NCBI GenBank assembly: GCA_030598625.1
Contig: JAUVPO010000090.1
Coordinates: 1-7,315 of the forward strand
DNA length: 7,315 bases
Source: Deferribacteres bacterium
GTDB taxonomy: Bacteria; Nitrospirota; Thermodesulfovibrionia; UBA6902
Direction: 5' to 3'
Position 1 is the stretch's first letter; each line of letters starts with the position of its first letter. The translations under genes and the position numbers were made by a program. Below, in pieces: positions 1-5,065 of the stretch. The notes under the pieces are model-generated. The model searched no databases, was not told the DNA's origin, and saw only the letters and a program-made list of their open reading frames with translations.

Positions 1-95
1 TCGCACTTTATCTTGCTTCAGATGCTTCAAGCTATATTACGGGGCAGAATATCACAATAGACGGCGGCGTTATTGGAAGAGGGCCGGGCGTATAG
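1..95 (+). CDS. C-terminal end of a short-chain dehydrogenase/reductase (SDR), 5' truncated by the window
   Basis: Reading from base 3 gives 30 codons that end in TAG at 93-95. The peptide begins ALYLASDASSYITGQ and continues with an ITIDGG segment. This is the typical C-terminal signature of classical SDR NAD(P)H-dependent oxidoreductases: the helix before the last strand, then TGQ-x-(I/L)-x-(V/I)DGG, followed by a short tail. The Rossmann dinucleotide site and the Tyr-x3-Lys catalytic pair lie upstream of the window, so cofactor preference and substrate cannot be judged. The 84 bases between this stop and the end of the convergent NHL gene hold no clear intrinsic terminator for it. Family assignment is firm. 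The specific reaction is unknown, though SDRs commonly reduce ketones or oxidise secondary alcohols and would fit a catabolic neighbourhood. Confidence 0.88.
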   Translation, partial: ALYLASDASSYITGQNITIDGGVIGRGPGV

Positions 96-175
96 TTTTA
101 TAAGACCGGGGGCCGTGGCGTCAGTTAATCGCTTAAAAAGTGTGTAGACGAAGCTCCGCGGTAAAAGAGCATCTA

Positions 176-197
176 CTGATCATTGTTTTTTGATCAG
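176..197. repeat. Perfect 7-bp inverted repeat overlapping the stop codon of the NHL gene
   Basis: CTGATCA at 176-182 is the exact reverse complement of TGATCAG at 191-197, with the 8-base loop TTGTTTTT between them. The repeat contains the TGA stop (180-182) of the minus-strand NHL gene, so the hairpin would form at the very 3' end of that message. No clear U-run follows on the minus strand (TAGATGCTCTTTTACC), so it is a poor intrinsic terminator. It could be a 3' stabilising stem or chance. Confidence 0.3.
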
Positions 198-1139
198 TTT
201 CTGCAGGGATCGAAGTTCCCTGGGCGGTTCCATCAAACTCCCGAACTCGGTGTAAGCGACTTCTGCTACATATATGTCCCCTCTGGAATCTGTCGCCACA
301 GCATGGGGTGCATAGAAGCGGCCCGGCTCGTCCCCGAAGGGTTTATCGCCGAGCCTTTCGATAAGGTTGCCCCTTGTGTCAAGGATAGATACACGGGGGC
401 CAAGCCTCTTGCCGGTCTGGTATGCCTCAGGCCCGCCGCCAAAGTATTCCCCGACATAGACCAGAGGCTCGCTGCCTCCGGAGATGTGCACACAGGCGGC
501 CCGGGAGAAATTACCCCACTGAGTTTCAAAACGGCCGTCCGGAGAAAAGATCTGAATGCGTCGATTCTCCCGGTCACCGATGTATATCCAGCCATCCCTG
601 TCTATAGCAATATCGTGGACTATGTTAAACTGCCCCGGGTCGGTACCCGATTCACCCCATGAATTAAGGATCTTCTTACCGTCAGGCGAGAACCTGTGCA
701 CTCTTGCGTTTCCGTAGCCGTCAGTCACAAGAATTTCTCTATTGCGGGGGTCGATTGCTACGCGGGTAGGACCGTTGAACGGCTTACCGCTCATTGCCGG
801 GGAGGGCCTGTTTCTCCCGGCGAGGGTAAAAACGAGCTTTCCCTCACCTGTGAACTTTCTGATGGAATGGTCTTTATTATCAACGCACCACACTGAGTCG
901 TCAGGGCCGATTGTAACACCGTGCGGGCTGGTAAATAAACCCTCACCCCATGACCTGAGAAAATTACCGCTGGAGTCTAAGATTATCATGGGATGGCTGC
1001 CGCGATTAAAGATGTAGACATTGTCGCTGGAATCAACATCTACCGATGTGGCTTCCCTGTAAGACCAGCCCTCCGGGAGTTTGCCCCAGTTTTTTCCGGA
1101 AACCTCGTAAGTAAAGTTCCCCCTGCCCAATACAGCCAT
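180..1139 (-). CDS. NHL-repeat six-bladed beta-propeller protein, peptidyl-alpha-hydroxyglycine alpha-amidating lyase-like
   Basis: 319 residues from the ATG at 1139. It has about six NHL-type blades of the form hydrophobic-x-(I/V)-D-x-x-(G/D)-x-(I/V)-(Y/W)-(I/V)-x-(D/N). Clear examples are TSVDVDSSDNVYIFN (about residues 31-45), SPHGVTIGPDDSVWCVD (71-87), TRVAIDPRNREILVTD (125-140), HDIAIDRDGWIYIGD (175-189) and HAVATDSRGDIYVAE (279-293). Three blade-start histidines, His73, His175 and His279, sit where the animal lyase (PAL) uses three histidines to hold zinc, so a metal site in the propeller's central channel is plausible. No signal peptide or membrane segment is visible, so it is probably cytoplasmic. 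Bacterial members of this family have no settled function and real peptide amidation is unlikely. It is divergent from the VOC gene and convergent with the SDR. A GTG at 1175 would add 12 residues but lacks a good ribosome-binding site. Family confidence is high, function low. Confidence 0.85.
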   Translation of the reverse strand: MAVLGRGNFTYEVSGKNWGKLPEGWSYREATSVDVDSSDNVYIFNRGSHPMIILDSSGNFLRSWGEGLFTSPHGVTIGPDDSVWCVDNKDHSIRKFTGEGKLVFTLAGRNRPSPAMSGKPFNGPTRVAIDPRNREILVTDGYGNARVHRFSPDGKKILNSWGESGTDPGQFNIVHDIAIDRDGWIYIGDRENRRIQIFSPDGRFETQWGNFSRAACVHISGGSEPLVYVGEYFGGGPEAYQTGKRLGPRVSILDTRGNLIERLGDKPFGDEPGRFYAPHAVATDSRGDIYVAEVAYTEFGSLMEPPRELRSLQKLIKKQ

Positions 1140-1417
1140 CAAATATACGATCCTCCTGTCCCTGTAACTGTTCACTTAAACCTTACAACGGGATGTGCAA
1201 ACGTGTCAAGAGAATTGTATTAGTTTCACGATACACGTGTGCGGTCTGCACAGGCACTTTTCATTTTGAAAGCGCATGCTGATCACGCCTCTGGCGGCAG
1301 ACATACTTACCTATAAAATCCTGGAAATCGAAATTGCCGGAAATTTATTATAACCGATGTGCCTTGGATGAGGAAAGGATGTTATATTAATATCAACTAA
1401 ATAAGGAGTAACGTGCA
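1140..1417. other. Divergent intergenic region between the NHL and VOC genes
   Basis: No convincing gene is present in these 278 bases. On the minus strand there is a perfect TTGACA (plus-strand TGTCAA, 1204-1209), but at 17-18 bases spacing only weak -10 sequences follow (GTAAGG/TAAGGT). A TACAAT hexamer (plus-strand ATTGTA, 1214-1219) has no -35 partner. Small palindromes lie nearby: ACACGTGT (1233-1240) and the 5-bp stem TGTGC/GCACA (1238-1242, 1248-1252). Both could be an operator or chance. The VOC start at 1418 has the ribosome-binding site AAGGAG at 1403-1408. No clear plus-strand promoter can be picked. Confidence 0.4.
1152..1157 (-). promoter_or_regulatory. Shine-Dalgarno that sets the NHL gene start
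   Basis: The minus strand reads AGGAGG here, 12 bases before the ATG at 1139-1137. The alternative in-frame GTG at 1175-1173 lies upstream of this site and has no comparable sequence in front of it. The N-terminus from the ATG (MAVLGRGNFTYEV) also leads straight into the first propeller strand. Confidence 0.6.
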
Positions 1418-1921
1418 ATGAAGAAAGAAAGCCCTGCCAAAGTGAAATGCGAAAAGATAAATCAGATCGCGATTGTGGTTTATGACCTGGAGCTTGTAGC
1501 ACAGAACTACTGGGATAGTCTCGGCATCGGCCCCTGGGAAGTCTACGACTGGGAGGCGCCTCTGGTCTATAATCGCATGTACGGGGGGAAGCCTGCCTGG
1601 AGCAGGGAGAAGATCGCCCTTACGCAGGTGGGCGGTGTGCAGCTCGAGCTTGTCCAGCCTGTTGACGGCCCTTCACTTTACAGGGACTGGCTCGAGGAGC
1701 ACGGGGAAGGGCTCCACCACTTTAACTTTTTTGTGGACGACTGGGAAGGTACGGTGGATAATCTTACGAAGGAGGGTTTTACGAGCCTTCAGAGCGGTAT
1801 GTTCGGTCCGCATGAGCTGAAAAACGCGTACAACTACTTCGACATGCCGCCTTTGCGGGCCATCTGGGAGCCGGTGTTTGATAGAGGAGAGAAATTTGGG
1901 AAACCCAACATGATACCGTAA
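1418..1921 (+). CDS. VOC (glyoxalase/bleomycin-resistance fold) family protein, methylmalonyl-CoA epimerase-like
   Basis: 167 residues, a normal length for a single-chain protein with two beta-alpha-beta-beta-beta modules. Module 1 starts with INQIAIVVYDLE (about 14-25) and ends with VQLELVQP (74-81). Module 2 starts with GLHHFNFFVDD (98-108) and ends with LRAIWEPV (146-153). These are the four strands that normally carry metal ligands. The candidates here are Gln16, Glu77, His100 or His101, and Glu151, so the usual first histidine (HIGIAV-type) is replaced by Gln16. A divalent metal is still likely with three or four ligands. The GLHHxxFxV segment resembles methylmalonyl-CoA epimerases and other CoA-linked isomerases, but lyases and dioxygenases share the fold, so the reaction is not assigned. 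The ATG follows AAGGAG (1403-1408) by 9 bases. The gene stands alone on its strand and is convergent with the cyclase gene across 155 bases (1922-2076), in which I see no good terminator hairpin. Confidence 0.85.
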   Translation: MKKESPAKVKCEKINQIAIVVYDLELVAQNYWDSLGIGPWEVYDWEAPLVYNRMYGGKPAWSREKIALTQVGGVQLELVQPVDGPSLYRDWLEEHGEGLHHFNFFVDDWEGTVDNLTKEGFTSLQSGMFGPHELKNAYNYFDMPPLRAIWEPVFDRGEKFGKPNMIP

Positions 1922-2076
1922 GTGAATGATTGTTCCCAGGCCCGAGCTCGTATTGTATAAAAAATAGGCAATAAAATGGGGATATCATATTTCTCAACAA
2001 ATTTTAACATAGGTGAAAGGTTAATGGCTTAAAACAGCATGGGGAAACTATAATAAAATATGATCACGGCCGGTCT

Positions 2077-3021
2077 CTAGAAAATCGCAACCGGATTGAT
2101 CAGTGAGCCGGTTCCCCCGGGCAGCCGGAGCGGTGAAACAACCACCATAAACTCCCAGCGCTTTTCCTCCTCGCACACTTTGACAAGCTCCTCGAACTGA
2201 AGGCTGTCAGCGCAGATCATGCCCATAGCAGTGATCTGGAGAGTGTGGACAGGATAGGCCATACCTTCGACATTGCAGGGCACAGTTTCCCCGTCCCCGT
2301 CGGGCAGGAACACAGCCGCCTTCCGCTCGTGCAGCCAGGGCATGGCATCAACATGAAGCCCCGCTTTGCCCTCGCCTTCGTAGCTGTTGTCCCACGGCCC
2401 CAGTTCGAGCCTCCTGCGGTGATGGCCGGTCCGGAATAGAAAAATGTCTCCTTCACCAAGCCGCACGCCCTGCGCTTTCTCGGCTTTTTCGAGCTCTTCC
2501 CCCGTTACAGCCTCACCGGGCTCGAGCCATTTTACATTACGAAGGCGAGGAATATCGAGGAGTACGCCGCGCCCGACAATGCTGTGAGCGTATACTGTAA
2601 TATCGCAAATTTCTGTGCCACGGGAAGTAACAATTCCCACAGGTCTGTTATTATAAAGTCTGCCCCTGTAGCTGACATGGCAGAGAGCATCCATGTGGGA
2701 GTGGCAGTCGCCGTGACATTCACTGGCCAGGAAGTCCAGAACAAAATGGGGCTCCCCCTGAGGAATGTCGATGTCATGGTTATGGGTAATATAATGAAGC
2801 GCGGGATGAGGGTTGTCGGGACCGGCCACCTTGTTGATCGGTATGGCGAGCGAAATAGTACGCCCGGATTTTACAAGTGATGCAGCTTTTTGTACACTTT
2901 TCGGCGTGATGTAGTTGAGCGTGCCTTTTTCATCGTCCGTCGCCCACCGCCCCCAGTTGCAGACAGATTGAAATATTTTATCAAACTCTTCAGCCGAAAC
3001 ATAATCGGGTTTTGTCGTCAT
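2077..3021 (-). CDS. Cyclase-family metal-dependent hydrolase (large type, kynurenine formamidase-like fold)
   Basis: 314 residues, full length for the large branch of the cyclase/formamidase superfamily. An N-terminal WGRWATDDEKGTLNYIT block (about 23-39) matches the branch's W-G-x-x-D-D-E-x-G-T-x-N signature. The metal motif follows at 101-115 as ECHGDCHSHMDALCH. Its core His109-x-Asp111-x3-His115 is intact and aligns with the H-x-D-x-P-x-H of N-formylkynurenine formamidases. His103 and His107 are further candidate ligands. Later conserved stretches are GRGVLLDIPR (150-159), GEGDIFLFRTGHH (189-201), and a C-terminal block with DGDGETVP, YPVHTLQI and PGGTGSLINPVAIF (241-314). Members hydrolyse amide, lactone or ring C-C/C-N bonds, and the substrate here is unknown. 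The ATG is preceded by AAGGAG (3031-3036 on the minus strand) with 9 bases spacing. It lies 21 bases downstream of the PLP-enzyme gene, so the two almost certainly share a transcript. No signal peptide; cytoplasmic. Confidence 0.9.
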   Translation of the reverse strand: MTTKPDYVSAEEFDKIFQSVCNWGRWATDDEKGTLNYITPKSVQKAASLVKSGRTISLAIPINKVAGPDNPHPALHYITHNHDIDIPQGEPHFVLDFLASECHGDCHSHMDALCHVSYRGRLYNNRPVGIVTSRGTEICDITVYAHSIVGRGVLLDIPRLRNVKWLEPGEAVTGEELEKAEKAQGVRLGEGDIFLFRTGHHRRRLELGPWDNSYEGEGKAGLHVDAMPWLHERKAAVFLPDGDGETVPCNVEGMAYPVHTLQITAMGMICADSLQFEELVKVCEEEKRWEFMVVVSPLRLPGGTGSLINPVAIF

Positions 3022-3042
3022 AATAAATAACTCCTTTGTTCA

Positions 3043-4185
3043 TCAATAAGCTTCGAGAATACCAATATGACCGGGCCCTCTCGGAATGATCGGCCAGATA
3101 TCGACAACAACATCATCCTCAACAACGTGGAAAGCGTCATATAGATTGACAGTAGTGGGAGCGTATCCGGGATTTAACTCAACCGTATCTCCGAGTTTTA
3201 GCTTGCACTTTTCATCCACATCAAAAAGAGCGTGCTCCTCGGCAAAAAAACGGGCCTGGTAGTCTGGATATTCCGTCATGGTAGGAGGCGCAAGGTCAAT
3301 ACCGATGGATTTACGTCCGGCATCCATTATTATTGTGTTCCCGTGCTGGATAAAGACAGTGCTCAGTACCGTAAGCGACCTGGAAAAGCCGGGCACAAGG
3401 TTGCCGTGAAAATTGTCCATAAAAACGTATGAGCCAGCCTGCAGTTCTGTGATGCGCGGGTCCGCGCCTGTGATGTTATATGTTCCCGTGCCTCCGCCGG
3501 AGACAATCTTGCATTCAAATCCTGCCTTTGCCAGCCGGTCGATGACCTCACCCAGGAGGTCAATGGCCTGCTTTGCCTTCTTGACGCGCAGCTCGCGGTT
3601 CGGTTCCAGCATGCAGTGACCTTCATATCCCTGAATACCCAGGAAACGAAGGTTGGGAAGTTTGCTCAGGTGCTGCGCCAGATCCTCTGCCTCGTCAACG
3701 GAGCGCACGCCACCCCTCCCCATGCCCACATCGACTTCGATCAGAACGCCGAGCTCGCTGCCTGCAGCCACGGCCGCGCTTGACAGATCATCGGCATTCT
3801 GTTTATTGTCGACTGCCAGGCTTAAACGGCTGTGCTTTGCCTCTTTTGCCAGTGCCTTTATCTTTGCCTGACCGCCGATCTGGTTTGCTATATAAACATC
3901 CTCAATACCGGCACGGCTCATGACAATTGCCTCCCACACAGTAGCCGTACAGACACCTATAGCGCCCGCTTCTATCTGCATTTTGGCAAGCTCGGAGCAC
4001 TTCTGGACCTTTATATGAGGTTTTAGCTCTGCAGGCACTTTACTTATGTAGTCGGCCATGTACTTTATATTGCGTTTTGCCACATCGAGATCAAGAATCA
4101 GGGCAGGTGTGACGATTTCACGTCGTTTTTTGCCGATTGCCGGCTTGTACGCGTTGTACACAGAATCATGAAGGGATTTAATCAT
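3043..4185 (-). CDS. Fold-type III PLP enzyme of the D-threonine aldolase/D-serine dehydratase (alanine racemase N-terminal) family, metal site altered
   Basis: 380 residues, the usual length of the family. The N-terminal barrel opens with TPALILDLDVAKRNI (26-40). The expected PLP-binding lysine is Lys59 in LKPHIK (the family's R-P-H-x-K). Strand motifs follow at GVLIEVDVGMGRGGV (146-160) and in the phosphate-binding loop SGGGTGTYN (229-237). The C-terminal beta domain runs from about 270 to 380. In characterised D-threonine aldolases and eukaryotic-type D-serine dehydratases this domain holds a metal with a His-x-Cys or His-x-Asp pair inside P-x-H-x-(C/D)-P-T-V-N-L. Here the same segment reads PGYAPTTVNLYD (339-350), so the ligand positions are Tyr341 and Pro343. 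PLP binding looks intact, but the standard metal-assisted reaction may not be. The product could be an aldolase, dehydratase, racemase or something new. The ATG follows AAGGAGG (4192-4198, minus) by 6 bases. It is the first gene of the operon with the cyclase. Confidence 0.88.
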   Translation of the reverse strand: MIKSLHDSVYNAYKPAIGKKRREIVTPALILDLDVAKRNIKYMADYISKVPAELKPHIKVQKCSELAKMQIEAGAIGVCTATVWEAIVMSRAGIEDVYIANQIGGQAKIKALAKEAKHSRLSLAVDNKQNADDLSSAAVAAGSELGVLIEVDVGMGRGGVRSVDEAEDLAQHLSKLPNLRFLGIQGYEGHCMLEPNRELRVKKAKQAIDLLGEVIDRLAKAGFECKIVSGGGTGTYNITGADPRITELQAGSYVFMDNFHGNLVPGFSRSLTVLSTVFIQHGNTIIMDAGRKSIGIDLAPPTMTEYPDYQARFFAEEHALFDVDEKCKLKLGDTVELNPGYAPTTVNLYDAFHVVEDDVVVDIWPIIPRGPGHIGILEAY

Positions 4186-4285
4186 CTGAAACCTCCTTTT
4201 TTAAATTTTTAAACATCTCTCTGAGATATTTACCTCAACAACAAACACAATCCTTTTACCGTTAAACTCCTGTTTAATTTTTTGT

Positions 4286-4315
4286 ATGCTACAATGGAAT
4301 AATACATTATGTCAA
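4286..4315 (-). promoter_or_regulatory. Candidate sigma-70 promoter for the PLP-enzyme/cyclase operon
   Basis: On the minus strand a perfect -35 TTGACA (plus bases 4310-4315) is followed after 18 bases by TAGCAT (4286-4291), four of six matches to TATAAT. Transcription would start near 4279, giving a leader of roughly 90 bases before the ATG at 4185. The leader includes a small ATCTC/GAGAT stem (about 4215-4227). Confidence 0.5.
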
Positions 4316-4343
4316 GAACATTACTGTAAATCCAGAAAACTTT

Positions 4344-4368
4344 AAAAAACTTCGGGCCGAAAATTTTT
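4344..4368. repeat. Interrupted palindrome AAAAA..TTCGG-G-CCGAA..TTTTT
   Basis: TTCGG (4351-4355) and CCGAA (4357-4361) are perfect complements around a single G. After a two-base mismatch the symmetry resumes as AAAAA (4344-4348) against TTTTT (4364-4368). The one-base centre cannot be an RNA loop without opening pairs, so a dimeric protein-binding site is the better reading. It ends on the -35 of the first plus-strand promoter candidate (4367-4372). Confidence 0.35.
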
Positions 4369-4395
4369 GATTTTAGATGAAAAAAAGGATATAAT
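4367..4395 (+). promoter_or_regulatory. Candidate distal promoter for the ferredoxin/AOR operon (TTGATT-17-TATAAT)
   Basis: TTGATT at 4367-4372 and a perfect TATAAT at 4390-4395 are separated by 17 bases. The start site would fall near 4402, giving a leader of about 180 bases to the ATG at 4583. The start would lie inside the 8-bp inverted repeat at 4396-4416, a natural place for a repressor to act. Confidence 0.5.
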
Positions 4396-4416
4396 AGAGG
4401 TTGTCCCGCAACCTCT
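4396..4416. repeat. Perfect 8-bp inverted repeat AGAGGTTG-tcccg-CAACCTCT (possible operator)
   Basis: AGAGGTTG (4396-4403) and CAACCTCT (4409-4416) are exact reverse complements around TCCCG. The repeat begins at the base after a TATAAT box and spans the predicted transcription start. There is no U-run after it in either direction, so a terminator is unlikely. An operator for a dimeric regulator is the preferred reading. GGTTGTCCC inside it recurs as GGCTGTCCC at 4422-4430. Confidence 0.5.
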
Positions 4417-4420
4417 GATT

Positions 4421-4513
4421 AGGCTGTCCCATATTACAAATTATGCATTTAATGCTATAGTTTATACAAAATATTGTGTCTAAGTAGTAATTTTATATGT
4501 TAAGTGACAGCCT
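4421..4513. repeat. Separated 8-bp inverted repeat AGGCTGTC / GACAGCCT bounding a 93-base AT-rich segment
   Basis: AGGCTGTC (4421-4428) is the exact reverse complement of GACAGCCT (4506-4513). The flanks extend weakly as TTA and TGAA. The 77 bases between them are very AT-rich and hold no gene. The arrangement could close a long-range stem in a transcript from the distal promoter, or be the terminal repeats of a small non-autonomous element; CTGTCCC-type ends are common among insertion sequences. I see no obvious target-site duplication, so the element reading stays tentative. Confidence 0.35.
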
Positions 4514-4520
4514 GAATTTG

Positions 4521-4549
4521 TTGACTTAAATAGCTCAAATTTTCATAAG
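4521..4549 (+). promoter_or_regulatory. Candidate proximal promoter for the ferredoxin/AOR operon (TTGACT-17-CATAAG)
   Basis: TTGACT (4521-4526, five of six to consensus) and CATAAG (4544-4549, four of six) have the ideal 17-base spacing. The start would fall near 4556, giving a short leader of about 27 bases that includes the ribosome-binding site AAGGAGG at 4567-4573. Confidence 0.5.
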
Positions 4550-4582
4550 CTAGAAATAACTTGATCAAGGAGGCGCTGATTT

Positions 4583-5065
4583 ATGCCACCTGCAGATGTA
4601 CCCGCCGATGTACCGAAATCAGGAAAGATAGTTCACAATCCGGATCTGTGCCGGGGATGCAAGGTTTGCGAAGTAGCGTGTTCTGTGTATCATGACGGGA
4701 TATGCAGCGGCTGGTTATCAAGGATCCACATAGTCCCGGATGATCTTGCCCTGGAATTTCCGGCGCATATTTGCCATCAGTGCCGGTACCCCTCCTGTTA
4801 TTATGCCTGCCCGAAAAAAGATAAAGCCATGTCTATTGATAGCAAAACCGGCGCGAGGTATATCAATGACGATGAATGTTTGCGGTGCGGTAAATGCGCC
4901 GCGGCGTGCCCTTTTACTCCCAGCCTGGTATGGAGAAGGGAGGAAGGTTCAAAAAAAATCTATTACACGTGCGACCTGTGCCGTGGCAGGGAAAACGGTC
5001 CGATCTGTGTTGAGGTGTGCCCCCGGCAGGCCGTAACTTTTAAACCGAGAGGTATAACGAAATGA
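4583..5065 (+). CDS. Four-cluster [4Fe-4S] ferredoxin-type electron-transfer subunit (DmsB/HycB-like) for the AOR-family enzyme
   Basis: 160 residues with sixteen cysteines in four groups: C23-x2-C26-x2-C29-x3-C33, C64-x2-C67-x4-C72-x3-C76, C99-x2-C102-x2-C105-x3-C109 and C130-x2-C133-x8-C142-x3-C146, plus an extra C41. This is the pattern of the four-cluster subunits of the DmsB/HycB/NrfC group and should bind four cubane clusters. It has no signal peptide or Tat motif, so it is cytoplasmic like its partner. Small Fe-S proteins of this size accompany AOR-family catalytic subunits in the aldehyde oxidoreductase of Aromatoleum and in the BamB-BamC pair of class II benzoyl-CoA reductase. By analogy it passes electrons between the pterin enzyme and ferredoxin or another acceptor. 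The ATG follows AAGGAGG (4567-4573) by 9 bases. The stop overlaps the next gene's start as ATGA, indicating translational coupling. Confidence 0.92.
   Translation: MPPADVPADVPKSGKIVHNPDLCRGCKVCEVACSVYHDGICSGWLSRIHIVPDDLALEFPAHICHQCRYPSCYYACPKKDKAMSIDSKTGARYINDDECLRCGKCAAACPFTPSLVWRREEGSKKIYYTCDLCRGRENGPICVEVCPRQAVTFKPRGITK

Larger units (their letters stand above)
4186..4582. other. AT-rich divergent control region between the PLP/cyclase operon and the ferredoxin/AOR operon
   Basis: No protein gene is visible in these 397 bases. The region holds one minus-strand and two plus-strand promoter candidates plus several inverted repeats, each listed separately. It is markedly richer in A and T than the flanking genes. 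A further small odd palindrome, GCATT-T-AATGC, lies at 4445-4455. I looked for a molybdenum/tungsten-cofactor riboswitch, which would suit an AOR operon, and could not recognise its conserved core. Confidence 0.6.

Noticed and set aside
183..662. 159-residue plus-strand open frame opposite the NHL gene
   Set aside because: It lies wholly antisense to a clear NHL-repeat protein, has no ribosome-binding site and shows no recognisable motif.
1322..1338. Possible sigma-54 promoter (TGG...TTGC) upstream of the VOC gene
   Set aside because: The GG and GC elements are 11 bases apart rather than the required 10, and the -24 half lacks the CAC.
1922..2076. Bidirectional terminator between the convergent VOC and cyclase genes
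   Set aside because: Only short palindromes (CGAGCTCG, CGGCCG) are present, none followed by a T-run on either strand.
2089..2112. AACCGG/CCGGTT inverted repeat near the 3' end of the cyclase gene as a terminator
   Set aside because: It lies inside the coding sequence with a 12-base loop and no U-run downstream, so it is most likely chance.
4402..4582. Molybdenum/tungsten-cofactor riboswitch in the AOR leader
   Set aside because: The location would be apt, but the segment is AT-rich and I could not find the conserved GC-rich core or the expected helices. A covariance-model search would be needed to revisit it.
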